DNA of 64,000 nucleotides from Siphonodentalium dalli (taxonomy: Eukaryota > Mollusca > Scaphopoda > Gadilida > Siphonodentaliidae). The DNA lies in contig CP136069.1 of the NCBI GenBank assembly GCA_032622095.1, positions 205,958,750 to 206,022,749 of the forward strand, written 5' to 3'. A model generated the notes under the pieces. That model was not told the origin of the DNA, searched no databases, and worked only from the letters and a program-made list of their open reading frames with translations. The first letter of the stretch is position 1; each line of letters opens with the position of its first letter. Made by a program: the position numbers and the translations under genes. Shown here piece after piece: positions 25,285 to 37,359 of the stretch.

Positions 25285-26827
25285 AATGAGTAACATGCAA
25301 AACATATATACAATATTTTATATACAATATATACACGATAAAAATAATACCCCTCCCTACAAACGTGTTGTTTGTTCTTTTTTTCCTTGTTCCTTATTTT
25401 GTTCTTTTAAAAATCGTGTAATTACATAAGTTATATTCTTCCTTATGTTTTCAATGTCATTTTGCTTATCAGTTTCAATTATTGACCACGCAATGAGCTA
25501 ATTCAGACAGATACACGATGAAATCTAGACACCAGAATTATTTTCAAGGTATTGACCGAATATACAAAAGTAATGACCTACATGTACGGATACCAGTAAT
25601 AACCTACATGTACGGATATCAGTAGTCATTTGGAATGCACGATAGCACCCTCAATCTTATTTCCGTCATGGACCCAATGAAATACTGTACGCCATATTTA
25701 TTTACATTAACCCTTTCATGACGGGAGCCGCGCTGGCGCAGTATTAAACATCATTTGGCAGTGCATTATCTTCTACATGTATGTGCGGCCGAACCTATCC
25801 CGCTACACATGTATGTGCGAGGCTGGAATACTCGCATATACAAGACAATGCACTGGCACAGGATCTTGGTTTAGAGGGTCAAGGTAAATATTGGTAGGCC
25901 AGTGCATTCTCTTATATATGTGAGGCGCCCCATGAGATACTCGCATATATCAGATAATGCATTGACACAGGGTTTTCACAAAATTTCAGAAAGGGTTAAA
26001 TGTGATTTTGATATTTGGTTTTGTGGTGTATTCAAGTTTTATTTATTACGAAATTTATCATTTCTACCACAACTTGAATTTACATTTATCTCATGTAATC
26101 GCAGTTTCAAAGGGAATTGCAAACATGTATACAAATATATGTCATATATGTCAATATCACACATGAAGAAATTAAATAATATACATATGTGCATACTAAA
26201 CCATTGTATTGAAAAGCTACATTATACACTGTATACAGTCCTTACATTTATCTGGACTCTCTTCCACTTTCAACAATAATACCCTTAAAGGAGGCAAACC
26301 CAACAAAAGCCCGTGTGCGTGTTGGCTAATCCCATCTTCGATCAATGCACATATATTATTTTATCCACCTCCTACATCTGTCTACTATACAGATAATACC
26401 CATAAGATAAACCACGCCTCTGTCCGTCTACTAGACAGATAAAGCATCCTCTACTAGACAGATAAACTTAATAATATGCGAAGAATAAAGGTTACAAGAA
26501 CATGGACCAGTTAACATTTAAATTCACATGACTGCTATACTCATACATTTCAGTTTTAGATTTGAACGTTACGCAAACCATTTAGATTTTATTTGAACTT
26601 ACACCATGCTATGATATTTTTCCGGCATAATTTAAAAATTATAAGGCGGACTAAATCCTGGCGCAGTCGCATGAATACAAAACTGTTTCATAATTAATTA
26701 GTCTCTACTATACAGAGTCGCTAAGTAGGTCATCGCTTCTCTAAAAGGAGCCTGTGAATTTTGCGATGTTTTTTGACAAAACTTGAACTGCGATAAAATA
26801 CAATTAAATTTGTTCGGTGGATAAACA

Positions 26828-26971
26828 GAATATCCGCATAGTGTAGCTGAATAGAGAATTTATTTTTTCTCGTATGTGGGCATCTATTTGCCTCGCATAG
26901 AGGCTAGCCAAATAGATGCCCCCATACTCGCAAAAATAAATTCTTTATTCAGCTACACGATGCTGATATTC
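26828..26971. repeat. Foldback hairpin 1 (unit 1)
   Basis: Arms from GAATATC..GTGTAGCTGAATA to its inverse, ending GATATTC, with a ~20-base centre containing GCATAGAGGC. Stem about 60 bp with few mismatches. Likely a small MITE. Repeated at 32865-33008 and 38878-39021. Confidence 0.9.
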
Positions 26972-27332
26972 TCTATATATTTCTTACTGTCAATTATGTT
27001 ATTAGGCAGAAATTGTGTGCGAAATTTCGTTGAACACTATTTTGATAAATAACAGGTTTTGGGCAATTGTATACTATATTTGACTGTGGTTAGAATTATG
27101 TTTGGGCAAATACTAGATTCTGATAACTGAAGCGGAATTAAAAAATGTTGTTGTTGTTGGAATCTGATGATATGGGGAAATGCCCATACTAAGCGGACTG
27201 GAATTGACTCCCCACTGATATTCCAGGTTCGGCCAAATAATTCTGACATGTGTTCTGTTATGACAATCATCCATACACCAGAGAAAACACAGTTGGGTAA
27301 ATCAACGTTTGTCCACATGATTACTAACTTAT

Positions 27333-27351
27333 CTTAGTCATAATGACTAAG
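27333..27351. promoter_or_regulatory. Perfect 19-bp palindrome, bZIP-like half-sites
   Basis: CTTAGTCATAATGACTAAG is a perfect inverted repeat around one A. TTAGTCA/TGACTAA half-sites resemble bZIP targets. Neighbouring TTAGTCA copies make a cluster. It is intact in unit 2 (33370-33388) and near-intact in unit 3. Any regulatory function is inference only. Confidence 0.35.
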
Positions 27352-29112
27352 GCCGACAATTAGTCACAATGACTAGGTGATGTTAGTCATAACGACGAAG
27401 AAATGGCTAGTCAGAGCACTAAGTATGCCATTATACTACAACTGTGTTACTCAAAATGACTAGGATTGAGTCCTAATGACTAACTCTTCTGAGTCACTGG
27501 GATTGCGGGAATGTCATTTGGCGGAAATTGATTTGATTATACTCACCATTTGATTATACTCACATTTGGTTATAATCACCAATTGATAATACTCACCATT
27601 TGATTATACTCACCATTTGATTATACTCACCATTTGATTATACTCACCATTTGATTATACTAACTATCTGAGTATACTCGCCATTTGATTTCGAAAACTG
27701 ATATCTGTCATTATCTCTGAAATACTCTCACAACATAAATATTCATTGCCTATCATACGCGTCTTCCACTGGTTGGGATAACTTCTAAATTTACTACTTT
27801 TAACTAACCAGACTAGTGTGGTAGTGGGTGTTTGGTGTTTGGTGGGTATTAGCTGTCCGGGATCTGAATATAAGAATATGAAGTCAGGCACGGTTTCCAA
27901 AAGTTTGAGAAGTGTATATTTTATCGAAAGAACAAATAACCAGCAAAGCAATAATACATCTTGAGCAACAATGACACAATACATATTTAGAAGAAATTAA
28001 ATTAATGTTGTATTACATTTGTCATTCTAAATCAGAAAAAGGTAAAGGCTATAGAGCCCTAAATTCTTACATCTATCTTTATGATATGTAAGTATTTGGA
28101 AAGCAAAATACTGTGATAGCTTTCAGATATAACTTATTAAAGAGTTTCCTTTACTAAGCGGATTTATTATTTCTTAATCATTTTATATTATAACTAAATA
28201 TAACCACTGTTTTCCATAACTACTGATATAAATTTAAACAAGACACACACTGTTATATTTCGGAGCACAAAGAGCGCATGCGTGTGGGCAATGGAAATAT
28301 GACCGAGATAATCCTTAACAACTTAACTCAAGTTCGCCGCAAATTAAACCAAAGTTTAATCGAGAATAAACATATGTACAATTTCGGAGTTTCTCAAGAC
28401 CGTGGCTTATTTTTGTTCTGATTTATGTTTGGAATAATATATTAATATTAACACATAATGGATCATAATGTAGGACTACAACATGAGAGTATCAACAGCA
28501 TACAATAAGGTTATATGTTTTTCTTAATACAAACAAGACTAAACTTAAAGAAATTATATGTACTCCATGGCATCAATTGATGTAATTGGTTATTAAGCAA
28601 CACAGTTGTGCACAAGTAAGCCGATATACATGACTATTATAATAAGTTATCAAAAACACAAATCATAAACGTATTGATTTACTCAAATAGTTAAATATTT
28701 AATAGTGTTATTTAAATTTTTTCCAACTTCTAAGAACATCTCACTTTTTCTTTCCGTTTAAAATGGTTTCTAATGGAACCGAATTTGGATGGTGGTATTG
28801 CCGCAGAACTAAGCGCCAAAGCGCGCGATTAGCAGCGATATTACCGAGTACGTTGACGTAAACGTTACCGACTAGTTAGCACATTTAAAGCGGCCATTTA
28901 AAGTTAAAACGATATCAATACCACATTCTTACTGCAGTTTTAAATGTGATGCAACCGAACCCATCCCGCTAATAACGCGGTTAACCGTATTAGTAATGTA
29001 CTATATACCGCGGTTATAGAGTATTTTCTGTTGAGCTAACTGTTAAGATTTTTCTAAGTTATCAATGGGTTGAATGAATGATTTAATCAATAAATATATA
29101 GCCATGCACGTT

Positions 29113-29269
29113 ATAGAGGATCTACAACGAGTCCCCAGTTTATAGCGGAATTTACAAAACGAGTCCAGTAAATTAGGTCTGGACCGAACCTTTGGCGAGG
29201 TCCAGACCTAATTTACTGGACGAGTTTTGTAATTTCCGCTATAAACTGGGGACGAGTTGTAGATTCTAT
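29113..29269. repeat. Foldback hairpin 2 (unit 1)
   Basis: Two ~72-bp arms (ATAGAGGATCTACAACGAG to its inverse) around GAACCTTTGGCG. Almost perfect, so presumably young or still mobile. It is also at 35150-35306; the surrounding ~500 bp is missing from unit 3, and a truncated copy lies at 42984-43099. Confidence 0.92.
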
Positions 29270-30917
29270 TTATTACATGATCCAAAACATCGACAAAACA
29301 TACTTAAATCAACAAATGGAACGAGAAACTAACATCGGCTTCTATAAGACATGCGATGACGTTTCACGTAACTATTCGTTGTTTGCCCGCGTAAAGAAAT
29401 AGTCCCAGATAAATAAAGACTATTTGGCGCTTTTAATGGCGTATATTTAATAACATAACTTTTCAAATTCTTCAGTCATGATAGTTTGTTGGAAAAATAT
29501 TGGAAGTCATAGTATTTTTGAGACGTAGCGTACGGAATGTTAAAAGACGGTAAACCGGAAGTCAACGGTCACCTGGCACTATTTCCTGTTATTATCCAAC
29601 GTTTAATATCACAATTTATAGAATGGGTTTATTGAATGGAATAATGGTAGGATCGTGTAATAAAACGTTTTATAATATGAATATGCATGATGCACATGGA
29701 TACCTTTATATACAGTACACATTAATACACATACATATACATTATAGTAATATGTTGCATGGATGAGTAGTTACTAGATTATATAATTCATGATGTGATC
29801 ATGACGAGTCACTCATATCAGTCGTACCACTTTTCCCCGAATGTCATCCCACAACACACTGTGCCTAAGAGGTGGTTTAATTTAGCTTGGAAAGCCCGTG
29901 CTGATCTCAGATGTTTCCTATATAGAAACAGGGGTGACAGGATGACATACCGGAGTAAGGGCAGACAGATACACGATGAGTTCTAGAAAACCAGAATTAA
30001 TTTCAAGGTTTTGACTGAATAAGCCAAATTAAAACATGGCTATGACGTCACTCCTTTGTTAATGGGTGGTTATTGTCGAGCTCGTACATTATTTTACAAA
30101 CAACGATCCATTATTTTAATAACGGACGCTCAGTATCAAATTTAATGAACGGTTATATTACTGTGGGCGATTTCATTTTATATGACTTCCATGTATGCAC
30201 GCATAATGTATGCACGGAACTGTCTATATACAACTGTTTTCAAGTATAATATCGCTCATATTGATTGCTAGAACATGACATACATGGATATACCTATATA
30301 TATAGAGCCTCGTCACTCGGATTGGTGACAGCTGTGTGGGGGGGGGGGGTATAATTTCAAATTCCAGGCATGTCGTTTCACGAATAGGCGTTGAATTTAA
30401 CTGCTAAAATTTCTGGAATTTAATTACGTTCCCGGTAGCATGTTGTAGCACCCAAAAAACCAAAACTAATATAGTAATTAATATGTAATCCTTCGATCTT
30501 CAGTATTACCCGCGATCTCAAACTACAAGATCGCCAAATCTCCGATTATGAAAACCGCTTGCACCAATCTGCCATTCAATGTATGATTCTCCGCAAAATT
30601 TGAAATATGCCGCATAAATTGTTGAATACAAATTCCGAAATGTGAGGGCAAACCTCCCGATGATATTCGTAAATCTATCGCAAAAGTAGCTCATTGTCGG
30701 TGCGTCGTGTTCATTCAACGGTCCGGGAGGCAATGGGGTACTGCCTGTCCATTAAGTTGGCAATGGGTCAAGATGCCATCCGCGCAGCCAATGAGCGAGT
30801 GGATAAGACCGAACACATGGTACAACTCGAGTGTCTTGACCCAATTCGGGTTAATCCATTCTGATAAGAGGTGGCGCAGCAAACAAATGGACTCGGCCAT
30901 GTTTTAAGTCAGATAAT

Positions 30918-31010
30918 AGCTGAAAACTGTACATTATTTCAGCGAATGGAACGATCTCGGCCTGCGGCCTCGATCGATCCATTCCCTGAAATAATGTACA
31001 GTTTTCAGCC
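30918..31010. repeat. Foldback hairpin 3 (unit 1)
   Basis: Arms of about 38 bp (AGCTGAAAACTGTACATT and inverse) around a GC-rich CGGCCTGCGGCCTCG centre. It is repeated at 36957-37049 and 42488-42580. Confidence 0.9.
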
Positions 31011-31320
31011 ATAATCCTATACGTAATCACCTACATGTACGGATACCAATAGTGACTTGGAATGCACAATAACACCCTAAGGCTTATTTCAGTTATGGAC
31101 CAAATGAGATACTGTATGCCATTTTTATTTACATTAACCCCTTCATGGTGGGAGCCGCGCTGCCGCAGCATTAAATATCACATGGGAGTGCATTATCTTG
31201 TATTATTTCAGATAATGCATTGGCACATGGTTTTCGCAAAATTTCAGGATTATAATGAGTAACATGCAAAACATTATAATGAGTAACATGCAAAACATAT
31301 ATACAAAATTTCAGGATTAT

Positions 31321-34300
31321 AATGAGTAACATGCAAAACATATATACAATATTTTATATACGATATATACACGATAAAAATAATACCCCTCCCTACAAAC
31401 GTGTTGTTTGTTCTTTTTTTTCCTTGTTCCTTATTTTGTTCTTTTAAAAATCGTGTAATTACATAAGTTATATTCTTCCTTATGTTTTCAATGTCATTTT
31501 GATTATCAGTTTCAATTATTGACCACGCAATGAGCTAATTCAGACAGATACATGATGAAATGTAGAAACCAGAATTATTTTCAAGGTATTGACCGAATAT
31601 ACCAAAGTAATGACCTACATGTACGGATACCAGTAATAACCTACATGTACGGATATCAGTAGTCATTTGGAATGCACGATAGCACCCTCAATCTTATTTC
31701 CGTCATGGACCCAATGAAATACTGTACGCCATATTTATTTACATTAACCCTTTCATGACGGGAGCCGCGCTGGCGCAGTATTAAACATCATTTGGCAGTG
31801 CATTATCTTCTACATGTATGTGCGGCCGAACCTATCCCGCTACACATGTATGTGCGAGGCTGGAATACTCGCATATACAAGACAATGCACTGGCACAGGA
31901 TCTTGGTTTAGAGGGTCAAGGTAAATATTGGTAGGCCAGTGCATTCTCTTATATATGTGAGGCGCCCCATGAGATACTCGCATATATCAGATAATGCATT
32001 GACACAGGGTTTTCACAAAATTTCAGAAAGGGTTAAATGTGATTTTGATATTTGGTTTTGTGGTGTATTCAAGTTTTATTTATTACGAAATTTATCATTT
32101 CTACCACAACTTGAATTTACATTTATCTCATGTAATCGCAGTTTCAAAGGGAATTGCAAACATGTATACAAATATATGTCATATATGTCAATATCACACA
32201 TGAAGAAATTAAATAATATACATATGTGCATACTAAACCATTGTATTGAAAAGCTACATTATACACTGTATACAGTCCTTACATTTATCTGGACTCTCTT
32301 CCACTTTCAACAATAATACCCTTAAAGGAGGCAAACCCAACAAAAGCCCGTGTGCGTGTTGGCTAATCCCATCTTCGATCAATGCACATATATTATTTTA
32401 TCCACCTCCTACATCTGTCTACTATACAGATAATACCCATAAGATAAACCACGCCTCTGTCCGTCTACTAGACAGATAAAGCATCCTCTACTAGACAGAT
32501 AAACTTAATAATATGCGAAGAATAAAGGTTACAAGAACATGGACCAGTTAACATTTAAATTCACATGACTGCTATACTCATACATTTCAGTTTTAGATTT
32601 GAACGTTACGCAAACCATTTAGATTTTATTTGAACTTACACCATGCTATGATATTTTTCCGGCATAATTTAAAAATTATAAGGCGGACTAAATCCTGGCG
32701 CAGTCGCATGAATACAAAACTGTTTCATAATTAATTAGTCTCTACTATACAGAGTCGCTAAGTAGGTCATCGCTTCTCTAAAAGGAGCCTGTGAATTTTG
32801 CGATGTTTTTTGACAAAACTTGAACTGCGATAAAATACAATTAAATTTGTTCGGTGGATAAACAGAATATCCGCATAGTGTAGCTGAATAGAGAATTTAT
32901 TTTTTCTCGTATGTGGGCATCTATTTGCCTCGCATAGAGGCTAGCCAAATAGATGCCCCCATACTCGCAAAAATAAATTCTTTATTCAGCTACACGATGC
33001 TGATATTCTCTATATATTTCTTACTGTCAATTATGTTATTAGGCAGAAATTGTGTGCGAAATTTCGTTGAACACTATTTTGATAAATAACAGGTTTTGGG
33101 CAATTGTATACTATATTTGACTGTGGTTAGAATTATGTTTGGGCAAATACTAGATTCTGATAACTGAAGCGGAATTAAAAAATTTTGTTGTTGTTGGAAT
33201 CTGATGATATGGGGAAATGCCCATACTAAGCGGACTGGAATTGACTCCCCACTGATATTCCAGGTTCGGCCAAATAATTCTGACATGTGTTCTGTTATGA
33301 CAATCATCCATACACCAGAGAAAACACAGTTGGGTAAATCAACGTTTGTCCACATGATTACTAACTTATCTTAGTCATAATGACTAAGGCCGACAATTAG
33401 TCACAATGACTAGGTGATGTTAGTCATAACGACGAAGAAATGGCTAGTCAAAGCACTAAGTATGCCATTATACTACAACTGTGTTACTCAAAATGACTAG
33501 GATTGAGTCCTAATGACTAACTCTTCTGAGTCACTGGGATTGCGGGAATGTCATTTGGCGGAAATTGATTTGATTATACTCACCATTTGATTATACTCAC
33601 ATTTGGTTATAATCACCAATTGATAATACTCACCATTTGATTATACTCACCATTTGATTATACTCACCATTTGATTATACTCACCATTTGATTATACTAA
33701 CTATCTGAGTATACTCGCCATTTGATTTCGAAAACTGATATCTGTCATTATCTCTGAAATACTCTCACAACATAAATATTCATTGCCTATCATACGCGTC
33801 TTCCACTGGTTGGGATAACTTCTAAATTTACTACTTTTAACTAACCAGACTAGTGTGGTAGTGGGTGTTTGGTGTTTGGTGGGTATTAGCTGTCCGGGAT
33901 CTGAATATAAGAATATGAAGTCAGGCACGGTTTCCAAAAGTTTGAGAAGTGTATATTTTATCGAAAGAACAAATAACCAGCAAAGCAATAATACATCTTG
34001 AGCAACAATGACACAATACATATTTAGAAGAAATTAAATTAATGTTGTATTACATTTGTCATTCTAAATCAGAAAAAGGTAAAGGCTATAGAGCCCTAAA
34101 TTCTTACATCTATCTTTATGATATGTAAGTATTTGGAAAGCAAAATACTGTGATAGCTTTCAGATATAACTTATTAAAGAGTTTCCTTTACTAAGCGGAT
34201 TTATTATTTCTTAATCATTTTATATTATAACTAAATATAACCACTGTTTTCCATAACTACTGATATAAATTTAAACAAGACACACACTGTTATATTTCGG

Positions 34301-37300
34301 AGCACAAAGAGCGCATGCGTGTGGGCAATGGAAATATGACCGAGATAATCCTTAACAACTTAACTCAAGTTCGCCGCAAATTAAACCAAAGTTTAATCGA
34401 GAATAAACATAAGTACAATTTCGGAGTTTCTCAAGACCGTGGCTTATTTTTGTTCTGATTTATGTTTGGAATAATATATTAATATTAACACATAATGGAT
34501 CATAATGTAGGACTACAACATGAGAGTATCAACAGCATACAATAAGGTTATATTTTTTTCTTAATACAAACAAGACTAAACTTAAAGAAATTATATGTAC
34601 TCCATGGCATCAATTGATGTAATTGGTTATTAAGCAACACAGTTGTGCACAAGTAAGCCGATATACATGACTATTATAATAAGTTATCAAAAACACAAAT
34701 CATAAACGTATTGATTTACTCAAATAGTTAAATATTTAATAGTGTTATTTAAATTTTTTCCAACTTCTAAGAACATCTTACTTTTTCTTTCCGTTTAAAA
34801 TGGTTTCTAATGGAACCGAATTTGGATGGTGGTATTGCCGCAGAACTAAGCGCCAAAGCGCGCGATTAGCAGCGATATTACCGAGTACGTTGACGTAAAC
34901 GTTACCGACTAGTTAGCACATTTAAAGCGGCCATTTAAAGTTAAAACGATATCAATACCACATTCTTACTGCAGTTTTAAATGTGATGCAACCGAACCCA
35001 TCCCGCTAATAACGCGGTTAACCGTATTAGTAATGTACTATATACCGCGGTTATAGAGTATTTTCTGTTGAGCTAACTGTTAAGATTTTTCTAAGTTATC
35101 AATGGGTTGAATGAATGATTTAATCAATAAATATATAGCCATGCACGTTATAGAGGATCTACAACGAGTCCCCAGTTTATAGCGGAATTTACAAAACGAG
35201 TCCAGTAAATTAGGTCTGGACCGAACCTTTGGCGAGGTCCAGACCTAATTTACTGGACGAGTTTTGTAATTTCCGCTATAAACTGGGGACGAGTTGTAGA
35301 TTCTATTTATTACATGATCCAAAACATCGACAAAACATACTTAAATCAACAAATGGAACGAGAAACTAACATCGGCTTCTATAAGACATGCGATGACGTT
35401 TCACGTAACTATTCGTTGTTTGCCCGCGTAAAGAAATAGTTCCAGATAAATAAAGACTATTTGGCGCTTTTAATGGCGTATATTTAATAACATAACTTTT
35501 CAAATTCTTCAGTCATGATAGTTTGTTGGAAAAATATTGGAAGTCATAGTATTTTTGAGACGTAGCGTACGGAATGTTAAAAGACGGTAAACCGGAAGTC
35601 AACGGTCACCTGGCACTATTTCCTGTTATTAAACGAACGTTTAATATCACAATTTATAGAATGGGTTTATTGAATGGAATAATGGTAGGATCGTGTAATA
35701 AAACGTTTTATAATATGAATATGCATGATGCACATGGATACCCTTATATACAGTACACATTAATACACATACATATACATTATAGTAATATGTTGCATGG
35801 ATGAGTAGTTACTAGATTATATAATTCATGATGTGATCATGACGAGTCACTCATATCAGTCGTACCACTTTTCCCCGAATGTCATCCCACAACACACTGT
35901 GCCTAAGAGGTGGTTTAATTTAGCTTGGAAAGCCCGTGCTGATCTCAGATGTTTCCTATATAGAAACAGGGGTGACAGGATGACATACCGGAGTAAGGGC
36001 AGACAGATACACGATGAGTTCTAGAAAACCAGAATTAATTTCAAGGTTTTGACTGAATAAGCCAAATTAAAACATGGCTATGGCGTCACTCCTTTGTTAA
36101 TGGGTGGTTATTGTCGAGCTCGTACATTATTTTACAAACAACGATCCATTATTTTAATAACGGACGCTCAGTATCAAATTTAATGAACGGTTATATTACT
36201 GTGGGCGATTTCATTTTATATGACTTCCATGTATGCTCGCATAATGTATGCACGGAACTGTCTATATACAACTGTTTTCAAGTATAATATCGCTCATATT
36301 GATTGCTAGAACATGACATACATGGATATACCTATATATATAGAGCCTCGTCACTCGGATTGGTGACAGCTGTGTGGGGGGGGGGGGGTATAATTTCAAA
36401 TTCCAGGCATGTCGTTTCACGAATAGGCGTTGAATTTAACTGCTAAAATTTCTGGAATTTAATTACGTTCCCGGTAGCATGTTGTAGCACCCAAAAAACC
36501 AAAACTAATATAGTAATTAATATGTAATCCTTCGATCTTCAGTATTACCCGCGATCTCAAACTACAAGATCGCCAAATCTCCGATTATGAAAACCGCTTG
36601 CACCAATCTGCCATTCAATGTATGATTCTCCGCAAAATTTGAAATATGCCGCATAAATTGTTGAATACAAATTCCGAAATGTGAGGGCAAAACTCCCGAT
36701 GATATTCGTAAATCTATCGCAAAAGTAGCTCATTGTCGGTGCGTCGTGTTCATTCAACGGTCCGGGAGGCAATGGGGTACTGCCTGTCCATTAAGTTGGC
36801 AATGGGTCAAGATGCCATCCGCGCAGCCAATGAGCGAGTGGATAAGACCGAACACATGGTACAACTCGAGTGTCTTGACCCAATTCGGGTTAATCCATTC
36901 TGATAAGAGGTGGCGCATCAAACAAATGGACTCGGCCATGTTTTAAGTCAGATAATAGCTGAAAACTGTACATTATTTCAGCGAATGGAACGATCTCGGC
37001 CTGCGGCCTCGATCGATCCATTCCCTGAAATAATGTACAGTTTTCAGCCATAATCCTATACGTAATCACCTACATGTACGGATACCAATAGTGACTTGGA
37101 ATGCACAATAACACCCTAAGGCTTATTTCAGTTATGGACCAAATGAGATACTGTATGCCATTTTTATTTACATTAACCCCTTCATGGTGGGAGCCGCGCT
37201 GCCGCAGCATTAAATATCACATGGGAGTGCATTATCTTGTATTATTTCAGATAATGCATTGGCACATGGTTTTCGCAAAATTTCAGGATTATAATGAGTA

Positions 37301-37359
37301 ACATGCAAAACATTATAATGAGTAACATGCAAAACATATATACAAAATTTCAGGATTAT
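31321..37359. repeat. Unit 2 of the large tandem duplication (~6,039 bp)
   Basis: Only scattered single-base differences and a few 1-3 base indels from unit 1 over 6 kb were noticed by eye, for example AATGTTG versus TTTTGTTG near 33181 and the poly-G length near 36377. This indicates recent duplication or ongoing homogenisation. Contents as for unit 1. Confidence 0.93.

Larger units (their letters stand above)
25285..31320. repeat. Unit 1 of the large tandem duplication (~6,036 bp)
   Basis: Nearly identical to 31321-37359. It contains two diverged versions of a ~230-bp block (25590-25830 and 31025-31255; ACATGTACGGATA..AGTAGT and AATGCAC text), which may have mediated unequal exchange. It also has the 17-bp satellite, a TTAGTCA block and three foldback hairpins. 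Small frames such as 25902-26279(+), 27664-27984(-) and 30518-30733(-) recur in later units, but frames in the latter region break in unit 3, so I call no gene. Confidence 0.9.

Noticed and set aside
25902-26442. 125- and 77-codon frames repeated in three units
   Set aside because: No domain, low complexity, and extended to 214 codons in unit 3 merely by loss of a stop upstream. Duplication explains the conservation.
30776-30900. Possible tRNA-like or SINE head (CCGCGCAGCC to CCCAATTCGGGTTAA)
   Set aside because: No A box/B box pair in the right spacing and no cloverleaf could be drawn.
30518-30907. Small conserved frames (71, 66 and 61 codons) in a GC-richer patch of each tandem unit
   Set aside because: They look conserved only because units 1 and 2 are almost identical. 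In unit 3 one gains a stop and another has an 11-bp deletion, so coding is unlikely.
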